12,490 nucleotides of DNA from MWDF01 sp964577435 (GCA_964577435.1 CAZNZD010000046.1:1-12490); one strand, 5' to 3'. Counted from the first letter of the stretch, positions 1 to 7,782 are shown. Numbers and translations are program-made. Notes: generated by a model not told the origin, from the letters alone.

Positions 1-27
1 AGTCTTTAGCTCTGGAGGCTGATACCT

Positions 28-735
28 ATGGGAGACAAGGCGCGCGCCGCATGGACCGCCACGGCGAAGGTTCTGGCAGTGGCAGCAATTATGATCATTT
101 TCTCGAGGGCGGCGCAGGCTGCTCCCACGGGAGAGGAGATAGCGGCCAAGGTCAAGGCCAGCTATGAGACTCTCAAGACCGTGACTCTCATCAGCTCGAT
201 AGAGTACAAGGACGGCAAGAACCTCATGGCGATGAAGGCCAGCGTTAGCGCTGACCTGGTCGCCAGCATAATCAGGGTGGAGGTCACCGAGCACCCAGTT
301 ATCGAGGGCCAGATAGTGATCCTCGACGGAAGCAAGAACATCTCCACAGTCTACATGCCCGTTACAGGGCAGGCATTCAGGGGACCGTCCCAGAAGGTGG
401 CCTCAGCCATCGGCCTGGACCTGAGCACCATCAACCCCGAGCAGCTTCTGAACATCGATATAAACTCATCGCTGTCGGTCAAGTATCTAAGGACGGAGAA
501 AATCGACCGGCTAAGCTATTACGTCCTCGAGACAAGGCCCAAGCAGGCACCTGATACATATCAGCTCGTCTGGGTGGATATTGAGAACTACAGCATAAAG
601 CAGGTGGAAGCCTACGATGCGGCCAAGGTCCGCCTTGTCAAGGTCGTAATCGAGGACTACAAGCCCAACATCAAGCTCGATGCCAAGAAGCTTGTGGAAC
701 TGCCGAAGGGAACGAAGCTGACCGACATAAAGTAG
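28..735 (+). CDS. LolA-like periplasmic (outer-membrane lipoprotein-sorting type) protein
   Basis: Secreted protein of 235 residues. It has a basic N-terminus, a hydrophobic core at about residues 14-26 and an AQA-A signal peptidase I site near residue 31. The mature part (about 204 residues) has the size and the short amphipathic strand pattern of the LolA/LolB fold: an early helix (EEIAAKVKASYETLK), then strands that end in a VWVDIENYSIKQVEAYD-type segment, as in families that bind lipoprotein acyl chains or other lipids in a hydrophobic cup. By family knowledge it would act as a soluble carrier in the periplasm. There is no lipobox Cys, so it is not a lipoprotein. Start: GGAGG at 14-18 lies 9 bases before the ATG. 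It is followed after 24 bases by an RND transporter, so the pair is probably co-transcribed; LolA-like proteins next to RND/MMPL exporters are a known arrangement. The family call rests on pattern and context, not a search; a different lipid-binding fold is possible. Confidence 0.7.
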   Translation: MGDKARAAWTATAKVLAVAAIMIIFSRAAQAAPTGEEIAAKVKASYETLKTVTLISSIEYKDGKNLMAMKASVSADLVASIIRVEVTEHPVIEGQIVILDGSKNISTVYMPVTGQAFRGPSQKVASAIGLDLSTINPEQLLNIDINSSLSVKYLRTEKIDRLSYYVLETRPKQAPDTYQLVWVDIENYSIKQVEAYDAAKVRLVKVVIEDYKPNIKLDAKKLVELPKGTKLTDIK

Positions 736-759
736 TGCCCGGTCTGTGGGAGGAGAAAC

Positions 760-3700
760 ATGAACCTTACCCTTTTCTCATTGAAAAGGCCGGTAACAGT
801 GGTCATGACCATACTGGCCATATTGCTTTTCGGTTTCATATCGCTCGACAGGCTGGGGCTGGAGATGCTCCCGAAGATGGACTTTCCCATGCTCGCTGTG
901 GTAACCATCTACCCTAACGCAGACTCGGAGACGGTCGAGAACACCATCACGATTCCTGTGGAGACGCAGGTCAGATCCATCCGAGGGGTGAAAAACGTCA
1001 ACTCCGTGAGCATGGAGAACGCTTCGCTCATCACGCTGGAGTTCGAATGGGGCACTGACATCGGCGAGGTGGAGGGGCTGGTGAAATCCGAGCTCGAAGC
1101 CAACGCCTTCTTCATGCCGTCAGGCGCGCAGGATCCCTTCATTATGCGCATGAATCCCGAATCGGTATCCATGCTCATGGTAAGCATAGGCATGGAAGGC
1201 GAGCCCGTGGATGTGACCGCAAGAATCAAGCGGGACATACTGCCCGAGCTTAACCGGGTGCCCGGCGTCGCAGGCATAATCCTGAGCGGCGGGACCGACA
1301 AGGTGATCACCGTCGAATACGATCACGCGAAGCTTGTGGAAAACAGCGTGAACCCATCTTTGCTGCAGCTTCTGATCCAGTATCAGAACCTGACCGTGCC
1401 GGCTGGCACCATTATCGAAGAGGGCGTGAGGTACCAGACGCAGGTAGGATCCAAGCTCACAAGCCTTGAGGATATTGAAAACCTCGTAATCGGCCTGAAG
1501 AAGAAGGCGGATGACGAGAACAGCGGTTCTGGCATACTAGGGCTCTCAATGCTCATGCCGTCCTTCCTTACCGTAGGCGACGTCGCCGATGTCAAGGTCG
1601 TGGGGCAAACTGCGGAAGGTCATATGAGGGTGAACGGCAAGTCAAGCGTCGTCATCATGATATACAAGCAGTCGGGCTACAACACAGTCCAGGTGGCCAA
1701 CGACGTGAAGGATAAGATCAACGCGCTCCAGGAGAAGTACCCCGAGATAACCTTGGGCTATATATTCGACCAGTCGGAGTTCATCTCGAAGTCCATCGGA
1801 GACCTGGGAAGCAGCGCTATCCAAGGCGCATTCCTGGCGATGGCCATACTCCTCATATATCTGAGAAGCCTTAAGGCCACGATGGTCATCGGCATTTCGA
1901 TACCGCTTTCCATAGTCATAACCTTCGCCATCATGCTCGCGACGAACATGGAGCTGAACCTCCTTACGCTGGGAGGCCTTGCTCTAGGCATAGGGATGCT
2001 TGTGGACAACTCGATCGTCGTACTTGAGAGCATCTACCGCCGCAGGGAGATGGGCGACAGCATGTTCGACGCCGCACTTTACGGCACCAGGGAAGTCGCG
2101 ATGGCGATACTTGGATCCACGCTTACGACGATAGGCGTGTTCATCCCAGTAATCTTCCTGTCGAGCCTCGCCGGGCAGCTCTTCAAGGACCTTGCCCTCA
2201 CCGTCACGTATTCTCTGGCATCATCGCTGTTCGTGGCGCTCACCGTAGTGCCGCTGGCAAGCATGAAGCTGAACCTCAAGGCTCCGAAGGGAGCGGCCCT
2301 GGAGCTTGACGAGACGACTCTCACCGAAAAGGAGAGGTATGAAAGGTACGGCAAGAAGAAGTCTCTGCAGGTGTACGAGAAGGCTGTCGTCTGGGGTCTT
2401 GGCCACAGGTGGTATGTGATGGTGATTGTAGTCGCCGCCGTGGCAGCCTCCGTGTTCTTCTACTTCGGCATGGACCAGGAGTTCCTGCCCAAGATGGACA
2501 TGGGACGAATCGACATAACGCTGACTACGCCCCCTGGAAGCCCGGTCTCATACACAGACGAGGCATCCAAGTACTTCGAGGGGATGCTCCTTGAGCAAGG
2601 ATGGGCGGAATCCGTATCCGCCCAGGTAGGAAGCCTTGGGACTGGAAGCTACCTTGCGCTGACTCTCTCCAATGCGGCAAACGAGGCCACCATAGGCGTG
2701 AACGTGAAGCAGGGCAAGGAAGGCGTGAACATCAATCAGGCAAACGAGCTTGTACGGCAGATGTCCGAATCGGTCAAGGAGAAGTACCCGGGCTCTAGCA
2801 TAACTGTGGACACTTCCGGCTTCGGCTCGCTCCTTGGCGGTGTGGTGGACATCTTCGGAACGAAGATTACCATCAGCATCACGGGAAACAACGAAGAGGG
2901 GATAAGGAAGTTCGCTGAGGATATGACCGCGGAGCTCAGGAAGACCGCCGGAGTCGTTGATGTTATCTCGGACCTTGAGAATACGCAGCCTCTTATGATA
3001 CTAGATGTCAACAGGACCAGGGCTCTCATGGGAGGCCTTACGGTGGCGCAGATCGGCCTCGGCGTTAGGACCAGCTCGCTTGGAACTACGGTAACGAGCA
3101 TCAGCCTTGAAGGTGAGACTCTCAATGTGATCGTTAAGCCCTCCAATGCCGGCAATCCTGACCTTGCCTCAGTGATGGACCTGCCGGTAAGCAGCTCGCT
3201 CTCCCTCTTCGGAGGAACCGAGGATGCCGCATCGGCGGCGAGCGCTGCAAGCTCGCTTCTCGCACCGGCAACCGACGTCTATGTGAACAGGGTCGCGACA
3301 CCGAAGCCGGTGACTGGCCCTGTCCAGCTCTTAAGGCTTAACGGCGAGAGGATCATTCAGGTCAAGTATTCATTCGATGAGACGCTCAAGGTGGGCAACG
3401 CGCAGAAGGTCGCCGAGAACATAGCAGCCGGCATGGAAATCCAGGATGGCGTGAACGTGAGCTTCGGAGGCGTCTCGCAGTTCCTGACGGAGGGTTTCAC
3501 CGACCTGTATTTTGCGGCTGCCCTTGCAGTCTTCATAGTCTACTTCATAATGGCAGTCCAGTTCGAATCGTTTATTTACCCGTTCGTCATACTGTTCACA
3601 GTGCCCCTGGCTCTTGTCGGCGCGGTTGCCATAATGTTCTTCACGGGACAGGCTATCGGGATAAGCGCCCTTATCGGGATAATCATCCTGGTAGGAGTGG

Positions 3701-4029
3701 TAGTGAACAACGGCATAGTAATGGTCGACTTCATCCTGCAGATGAAGGCTAAGGGCTTCGACACCAGGGAGGCAATACTTGTAGCCGGCCGCTCAAGGCT
3801 CAGGCCGATACTAATGACCGCCCTCACGACTATACTCGGGCTAATCCCGATTGCGCTTTCGACAGGCAAGGGATCCGAGATAAGCAAAGGAATGTCACTT
3901 ACGGTTATCGGGGGACTTACGGTTGCCACTTATCTGACTCTTGTGGTGGTCCCGGTGGTCTTCATGATGATGGAAGACCTGAAGAACTGGATCTTCAGGC
4001 GCAAGGAGGCAAAAGCCAATGAAGCTTAA
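760..4029 (+). CDS. RND superfamily efflux transporter, HAE1/AcrB-like
   Basis: Inner-membrane proton-driven transporter of 1089 residues, close to the roughly 1040 usual for HAE1 pumps. It shows the internal duplication: TM1 at about 12-29, a large periplasmic loop to about 345, TM2-TM6 at about 350-500, TM7 at about 551-569, a second periplasmic loop to about 910, then TM8-TM12 to about 1070. The halves echo each other (EMLPKMDFP near 35-43 and EFLPKMDMG near 574-582). TM4 carries GIGMLVDNSIVV, with D416 matching AcrB D407 but N417 in place of D408. TM10 reads VVVNNGIVMVDF, with N983 where AcrB has the relay Lys940. RLRPILMT near 1013-1020 is a classic family motif. A GGAGG at 749-753 precedes the ATG. 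Substrates could be drugs, bile-like amphiphiles or lipids; the LolA-like neighbour favours a hydrophobic envelope cargo. No periplasmic adaptor gene is adjacent in the window. Confidence 0.93.
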   Translation: MNLTLFSLKRPVTVVMTILAILLFGFISLDRLGLEMLPKMDFPMLAVVTIYPNADSETVENTITIPVETQVRSIRGVKNVNSVSMENASLITLEFEWGTDIGEVEGLVKSELEANAFFMPSGAQDPFIMRMNPESVSMLMVSIGMEGEPVDVTARIKRDILPELNRVPGVAGIILSGGTDKVITVEYDHAKLVENSVNPSLLQLLIQYQNLTVPAGTIIEEGVRYQTQVGSKLTSLEDIENLVIGLKKKADDENSGSGILGLSMLMPSFLTVGDVADVKVVGQTAEGHMRVNGKSSVVIMIYKQSGYNTVQVANDVKDKINALQEKYPEITLGYIFDQSEFISKSIGDLGSSAIQGAFLAMAILLIYLRSLKATMVIGISIPLSIVITFAIMLATNMELNLLTLGGLALGIGMLVDNSIVVLESIYRRREMGDSMFDAALYGTREVAMAILGSTLTTIGVFIPVIFLSSLAGQLFKDLALTVTYSLASSLFVALTVVPLASMKLNLKAPKGAALELDETTLTEKERYERYGKKKSLQVYEKAVVWGLGHRWYVMVIVVAAVAASVFFYFGMDQEFLPKMDMGRIDITLTTPPGSPVSYTDEASKYFEGMLLEQGWAESVSAQVGSLGTGSYLALTLSNAANEATIGVNVKQGKEGVNINQANELVRQMSESVKEKYPGSSITVDTSGFGSLLGGVVDIFGTKITISITGNNEEGIRKFAEDMTAELRKTAGVVDVISDLENTQPLMILDVNRTRALMGGLTVAQIGLGVRTSSLGTTVTSISLEGETLNVIVKPSNAGNPDLASVMDLPVSSSLSLFGGTEDAASAASAASSLLAPATDVYVNRVATPKPVTGPVQLLRLNGERIIQVKYSFDETLKVGNAQKVAENIAAGMEIQDGVNVSFGGVSQFLTEGFTDLYFAAALAVFIVYFIMAVQFESFIYPFVILFTVPLALVGAVAIMFFTGQAIGISALIGIIILVGVVVNNGIVMVDFILQMKAKGFDTREAILVAGRSRLRPILMTALTTILGLIPIALSTGKGSEISKGMSLTVIGGLTVATYLTLVVVPVVFMMMEDLKNWIFRRKEAKANEA

Positions 4030-5077
4030 GGTAACTGCTATAGCATTAGCATTGATCATCGCCTTCGCTGCTTTCTCGGCGACAGCTTCGGCCTCGGATG
4101 AACCGTTCAGCCTCAGACTGCAAGACGGCGGCTCGGTGGCGTTCACGCGCCTGGGCGCCGGGCTTGATGTCGACGAGAAGCTTGTGCTGGACCTCGACTG
4201 GACAGGCCTGGGCATATCGCTGGACCTCATGGGCGTATACCTGAGGATGGGCGTGGCGATAGACATCTGGGACAAGGGGGAGACCCCCTCTGCAATAGGC
4301 GTGACTGCGGGCATGGGCATAGAGTGGACCGACATCATAAGCCTTGTGGCTGTGGTCGAGACATCAGGCAATGCCTATTTCCAGAAGACGGCGGCAGGCT
4401 ACAGCGGAGCCGTGACGGCCAAGGTCGCGGCCAATACCGCCAAGCTCGCCATAGAGCTCAACGCAGGAGCCATATGGCCTGACTTCGACGCATACCCCGC
4501 AAAGATGCTCGGCCAGCAGATCTGGGCGGGCAAGCCTTCCCAAATGGACGCGGGCCAGGGCTGGGTTGACCTAGGGTTTGCATTCCTGAGTTCAAAGGGC
4601 AGGAAGGACACCCTTAAGGTTGCCTACTCGAGGGATATGGTAGAAGCCCGCAACAGGTTCGACATAGGATACAGCACCAGCTTCACTCCTGAAGGGACTG
4701 GCTTTACCCTAGGGCTTTACACCGGGCTGGGATTCGGCCAGCTTATACCGATACTTAGCAGCGAGTTCTACGCCCAATACGATATAACCGACAGCATAGG
4801 GGTCATGGCTGCCGTAGGAGCCCAGGGAGGGCTGTACCCTATGGCATGGTTCAGGGGCAAGGCGTGGGCGGAAATCGACGAGGCAGCTGTAATCGAGCTC
4901 GAAGGAAAGACTCCGATCATAGTCATCGACCCGAGCGCGTCCATGCTTTACCTTGAGGACCTGTCAAGGGAGATAAGCCTGGCAGTCACGTTCCCGAAGG
5001 CGCTTATGAGCAAGGTGCTGCTAAGATACGACTTCAACGTAGAGGTCTTCAGCCTTGAATACTCACTCAAGTTCTAG
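4019..5077 (+). CDS. Secreted protein, probable outer-membrane beta-barrel (hypothetical)
   Basis: I do not recognise a named family. The 352-residue product has a clear signal peptide (MKLK, a hydrophobic run to about residue 20, then ATASA-S near residue 25). The mature part is rich in short alternating polar/hydrophobic, Gly- and aromatic-containing segments typical of transmembrane beta-strands (for example GISLDLMGVYLRMGVAIDIW and FDIGYSTSFTPEGTGFTLGLY). It ends in SLEYSLKF, a terminal Phe with alternating hydrophobics like the beta-signal read by the BAM machinery. At about 328 mature residues a barrel of roughly 14-16 strands is plausible. The ATG overlaps the end of the RND gene by 11 bases, with AAGGAGG at 4003-4009 inside that gene, so translation is probably coupled. 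Inferred role: the outer-membrane exit or acceptor for cargo moved by the upstream transporter. It has no TolC-like long coiled coils, so it is not a TolC substitute by structure. Confidence 0.7.
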   Translation: MKLKVTAIALALIIAFAAFSATASASDEPFSLRLQDGGSVAFTRLGAGLDVDEKLVLDLDWTGLGISLDLMGVYLRMGVAIDIWDKGETPSAIGVTAGMGIEWTDIISLVAVVETSGNAYFQKTAAGYSGAVTAKVAANTAKLAIELNAGAIWPDFDAYPAKMLGQQIWAGKPSQMDAGQGWVDLGFAFLSSKGRKDTLKVAYSRDMVEARNRFDIGYSTSFTPEGTGFTLGLYTGLGFGQLIPILSSEFYAQYDITDSIGVMAAVGAQGGLYPMAWFRGKAWAEIDEAAVIELEGKTPIIVIDPSASMLYLEDLSREISLAVTFPKALMSKVLLRYDFNVEVFSLEYSLKF

Positions 5078-5091
5078 GTCCGGAGGTTCGG

Positions 5092-6585
5092 ATGTCTGAT
5101 TTCGAGATGCCGGGGGAGAGCCCCGACACAAACCTTGAAGCCTCGCCTGAAGGTGTATCGAAGCCCGAAGGCGAGGCTTTGGATGAGATAAGGGTCAATG
5201 CAAAGGCGAAGTCCGTGGTGCTGGACAAGGAGACCATCGACTACATCGAGAGGCATCCGCATAAGCTGAGGTCCCTCATTCTCAGGCTGGCACTTCCGGC
5301 TGTGGCTGAGAACGTGCTCGCTACAGCAACCCAGATGGCAGACATGATAATGGTGGGCCGGCTGGGCGCAAGCGCTATAGCAGGCGTGGGCCTCAGCAAC
5401 CAGCCCCTTTTCTTCATACAGGGCCTTTTCATGGGCATCGGCGTGGGGACGACAGCCGTAGTGGCAAGGCTCTACGGGGCCAGGAGAAGGTCCGAGGCTG
5501 ATCATGTAGCCCAGCAGTCGCTCATCTTCACCTTCCTCTTGTCCGCTTTGCTCTGCAGCATCTGGTATGCCTTCGTGCCGCAGGTGATAGGCTTCATGGG
5601 TGCGAAGGACGATGCGGTACCTCTTGCCATAACCTACATGAAGACGCTGGTACCAGGGCTGTTTTTGCTGACCCTTAACATCAGCATGTCCTCCGCCCTG
5701 AGAGGGGCAGGGGATACCAGGTCGCCAATGATCGCAAACACCGCGATCAACGTGATCAACATATTCGGTAACTACATCCTAATATTCGGCCACCTGGGGC
5801 TTCCCGCGATGGGGGTCACCGGAGCGGCATTATCCACTACGATCTCAAGGGGCATAGGCACTGCAATCCTAATGTACATAATGTCCGGGGGAAGAGGGGC
5901 GCTTCAGCTGAGGCTCTCCGACGGGATCAAGCCGGACAGCTCGACTTTGAGAAGGGTCCTCAAGGTCGGCCTGCCGACGGCGGCGGAGAGGGTCAGCCTA
6001 AGCCTTGGCATCACACTCTACACCAGGATAGTAGCATCGCTCGGAACCGTGACATACGCCGCCCATCAGATAGCGCTGAATGCCGAGCAGATATCCTACA
6101 TGCCGGGTTTCGGCTTCGCGACCGCGGCAACAGCCTTGGTAGGGCAGGCCCTCGGCGCAGGCAACAAGAAGATGGCTGAGAAGTCCGGGTGGAACGCCTG
6201 GAAGATGAGCGCCTGGCTCAGCGGCGTGATGGGACTTGTGCTTCTCATACTGCCGGAGAAGCTGATGGGGCTCTATGTCAGCGACCCGGAGATCATCAGG
6301 ATGGGCGCCCTCTCCCTTAGGATCATGGGGATCGCTCAGGTGCCTATGTCTGCCGGTTTCACTATCGTAGGCGCATTAAGAGGCGCCGGAGACACCAAGG
6401 CCGTGCTTTACCTTACGCTCATCAGCGTTTGGGGGGTAAGGCTCATAGGGACGTGGTTTGCTGTAACGGTTCTGCACCTGGGGCTTGCCGGAGCCTGGCT
6501 TGTAATGGCGCTCGATTGGTGCACCAGGGCAGCGGTCTCCCTTATAAGGTGGAGGTCCGGCCATTGGAAGCACAGGAAGGTCTGA
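5092..6585 (+). CDS. MATE family multidrug/cation antiporter
   Basis: Polytopic inner-membrane protein of 497 residues with about 12 hydrophobic segments from residue 60 onward. It carries the family's duplicated signature: ALRGAGDTRSPM at about 202-213 in the first half and ALRGAGDTKAVL at about 428-439 in the second. The first membrane segment reads LALPAVAENVLATATQMADMIMVGRLG, the usual MATE opening around TM1-TM2, and GQALGAGN is near 351-358. Family role: Na+- or H+-coupled export of cationic drugs or metabolites. The first roughly 55 residues are a hydrophilic, acidic extension (Pro, Glu and Ser rich) that most MATE proteins lack. The start is supported by GGAGG at 5082-5086, 5 bases before the ATG. 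The gene lies 14 bases after the barrel gene, as the last gene of the operon, with a terminator 16 bases after its stop. Two unrelated exporters in one operon suggest a shared stress or envelope regulon. Confidence 0.93.
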   Translation: MSDFEMPGESPDTNLEASPEGVSKPEGEALDEIRVNAKAKSVVLDKETIDYIERHPHKLRSLILRLALPAVAENVLATATQMADMIMVGRLGASAIAGVGLSNQPLFFIQGLFMGIGVGTTAVVARLYGARRRSEADHVAQQSLIFTFLLSALLCSIWYAFVPQVIGFMGAKDDAVPLAITYMKTLVPGLFLLTLNISMSSALRGAGDTRSPMIANTAINVINIFGNYILIFGHLGLPAMGVTGAALSTTISRGIGTAILMYIMSGGRGALQLRLSDGIKPDSSTLRRVLKVGLPTAAERVSLSLGITLYTRIVASLGTVTYAAHQIALNAEQISYMPGFGFATAATALVGQALGAGNKKMAEKSGWNAWKMSAWLSGVMGLVLLILPEKLMGLYVSDPEIIRMGALSLRIMGIAQVPMSAGFTIVGALRGAGDTKAVLYLTLISVWGVRLIGTWFAVTVLHLGLAGAWLVMALDWCTRAAVSLIRWRSGHWKHRKV

Positions 6586-6600
6586 CGGGATGCGCTCGAC

Positions 6601-6632
6601 GGGAGGCGGGAAACTGCCTCCCTTTGCTTTTA
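6601..6632 (+). terminator. Rho-independent terminator of the transport operon
   Basis: A 9-bp stem (GGGAGGCGG at 6601-6609 with CTGCCTCCC at 6614-6622, one G-T wobble) closes a GAAA tetraloop of the stable GNRA type. It is followed by TTTGCTTTTA. It sits 16 bases after the MATE stop codon. Confidence 0.85.
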
Positions 6633-6692
6633 TCCCTGTAAGAACTGCCTTTGGATTGCGCGGATGGCATAACCGGGCAGGGCGACCTTCCG

Positions 6693-6709
6693 GATTGCTA
6701 TTGGCAATC
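6693..6709. promoter_or_regulatory. Inverted repeat overlapping the -35 box (possible operator)
   Basis: GATTGC at 6693-6698 and GCAATC at 6704-6709 form a perfect 6-bp inverted repeat with a 5-base spacer. It covers the -35 hexamer TTGGCA, so a bound dimeric repressor would block RNA polymerase. No regulator can be named, and a chance palindrome is possible. Confidence 0.35.
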
Positions 6710-6729
6710 GTATCTGCATAGGATAAAAT
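6701..6729 (+). promoter_or_regulatory. Sigma-70-type promoter of the degV-family gene
   Basis: TTGGCA at 6701-6706 and TAAAAT at 6724-6729 are separated by exactly 17 bases. The predicted start of transcription is near 6736, which gives a leader of about 100 bases before the TTG start at 6835. This is the first good promoter after the upstream terminator. Confidence 0.7.
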
Positions 6730-6740
6730 GCTTTCGAGAG

Positions 6741-6761
6741 ATATTAAGTACATCTTAATAT
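6741..6761. promoter_or_regulatory. Perfect 8-bp inverted repeat just after the predicted transcription start
   Basis: ATATTAAG at 6741-6748 and CTTAATAT at 6754-6761 flank a 5-base spacer (TACAT). The repeat lies about +5 to +25 relative to the predicted start. Its AT-rich arms make a weak RNA hairpin but a good DNA-binding site, so an operator is more likely than an attenuator. Confidence 0.45.
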
Positions 6762-6802
6762 TCCACTAAAGCGCCAATAAGCGGTAAGCAGGAAGAGATA
6801 TT

Positions 6803-6838
6803 ATGCTAATGAATACGAGCGGAGGTAGCTTAGATTGA
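6803..6838 (+). CDS. Possible 11-codon leader ORF overlapping the degV-family start
   Basis: ATG at 6803 opens a frame encoding MLMNTSGGSLD and ending at TGA 6836-6838. That stop overlaps the downstream TTG start as TTGA. GGAAGAG at 6791-6797 lies 5 bases before the ATG and could serve as its ribosome binding site, and the degV-family GGAGG lies inside this ORF. The arrangement would allow translational coupling: a ribosome ending on the leader could restart on the weak TTG. It is short enough to arise by chance, so it stays tentative. Confidence 0.25.
   Translation: MLMNTSGGSLD
6821..6825 (+). promoter_or_regulatory. Ribosome binding site that fixes the TTG start of the degV-family gene
   Basis: GGAGG ends 9 bases before TTG 6835. 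No in-frame ATG or GTG lies between them or near the conserved N-terminus (RIGILTDSISDLP begins at residue 8), so TTG is the supported start. Confidence 0.75.
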
Positions 6839-7698
6839 CTAGTGGAGAGCTAAAAAGGATAGGCATACTGACGGATTCGATTTCGGACCTGCCCGACAGC
6901 ATAGCCAAGGAGCACGGCATCTGGGTCTTACCAGTGAAGCTTCATATTGATGAGAAGACATTCCTGGACAAAGTCGAGATAACCGATGAGGAGTTCTTCA
7001 GGATACTTGTGGAAGGCAGGGCCCAGACCAAGACCTCGCAGCCAAGCCCGTACGACTTCCAGGTGGTATTCGAGAAGATGCTGAAGGAGTTCGAGGAAGT
7101 CATCGCCATACATGCGTCCTCTGAGCTTAGCGGGACATTCCAGTCTGCATTGATGGCGCTACAGTCAATGGGGGATGACGCATCAAGAATCCACCTTTTC
7201 GACACCAAGCAGGCTTCGATGGGCGAGGGACTCATGGTTATCAGGGCCGCTGAGATGGTAAGAGACGGCGCTGAGCCGAAGCAGATCATCTCCGAGCTCG
7301 AGAAGGTCGCCGCCAATATCAGGACCAGGTTCGTGCCCGATACTCTCACCTATCTTCAAAGGGGAGGAAGAATCGGCAAGGCAAGCGCCTTTTTGGGCAA
7401 CATACTCAACATCAAGCCGCTTCTTGGCGTGGACAAGGTAGTCTATCCTGTCGAGAAGATACGTGGCAGCAGGAACGTCGTACCCAAGCTCGTGGAGGAG
7501 CTGAAGTCAGACCTTAAGCCCCAGGACAGGTTCAGGGCATGCATCCTGAACCTCAACATGGACGAGGATGCAGCTGAGCTTCAGAAGTCCGTGGAGGCTG
7601 ACGAGAGGTTCCGCGGACTGGTGCATGCGAAAGTGGGAGCTACGATAGGTTGCCATATAGGCCCCAAGGCGATCGGCCTTATCTGGTACAGGATGTAG
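6835..7698 (+). CDS. DegV family fatty-acid-binding protein
   Basis: Soluble two-domain protein of 287 residues, the usual DegV length (about 280). The N-terminal ILTDSISDLP (residues 11-20) is the standard opening. TSQPSP at 67-72 and SSELSGTFQSA at 95-105 line the fatty-acid head-group site in solved family members (the conserved Ser/Thr of TSQPS and SGT). FDTKQASMGEG at 122-132, TLTYLQRGGRIGKA near 170-183 and the C-terminal VGATIGCHIGPKAIGLIW complete the pattern. FakB-type relatives present fatty acids to the FakA kinase for incorporation into phospholipid; no FakA gene is in the window, so that role is inference. AGG makes up 11 of 16 Arg codons. It is a single-gene unit with its own promoter and a strong terminator 17 bases after the stop. 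It lies next to a lipid-type transport operon but is separately transcribed. Confidence 0.93.
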   Translation: MTSGELKRIGILTDSISDLPDSIAKEHGIWVLPVKLHIDEKTFLDKVEITDEEFFRILVEGRAQTKTSQPSPYDFQVVFEKMLKEFEEVIAIHASSELSGTFQSALMALQSMGDDASRIHLFDTKQASMGEGLMVIRAAEMVRDGAEPKQIISELEKVAANIRTRFVPDTLTYLQRGGRIGKASAFLGNILNIKPLLGVDKVVYPVEKIRGSRNVVPKLVEELKSDLKPQDRFRACILNLNMDEDAAELQKSVEADERFRGLVHAKVGATIGCHIGPKAIGLIWYRM

Positions 7699-7715
7699 TT
7701 GTAAGTAAGCTTAGG

Positions 7716-7748
7716 GCGGCGGGCATGATGAGCCCGCCGCTTTGCTTT
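7716..7748 (+). terminator. Rho-independent terminator after the degV-family gene
   Basis: GCGGCGGGC at 7716-7724 pairs perfectly with GCCCGCCGC at 7732-7740 around a 7-base loop (ATGATGA). It is followed by TTTGCTTT. This is a strong GC-rich stem. Confidence 0.88.
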
Positions 7749-7782
7749 AGCTGAAATCAACCTGTGAGAACATCCACGGCTG

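Noticed and set aside
3895..4371. 158-codon minus-strand frame over the RND/barrel junction
   Set aside because: It is antisense to two supported genes, and the Met/Ser/Pro-rich product looks like a shadow translation.
6799..6804. TATTAT as a second -10 box for the degV-family gene
   Set aside because: No -35-like hexamer is found 15-19 bases upstream, whereas the promoter at 6701-6729 has both boxes with a 17-base spacer.
6586..6834. Riboswitch in the degV-family leader
   Set aside because: The roughly 100-base leader has only the weak AT-rich palindrome and no stacked helices or terminator/antiterminator pair that I recognise.
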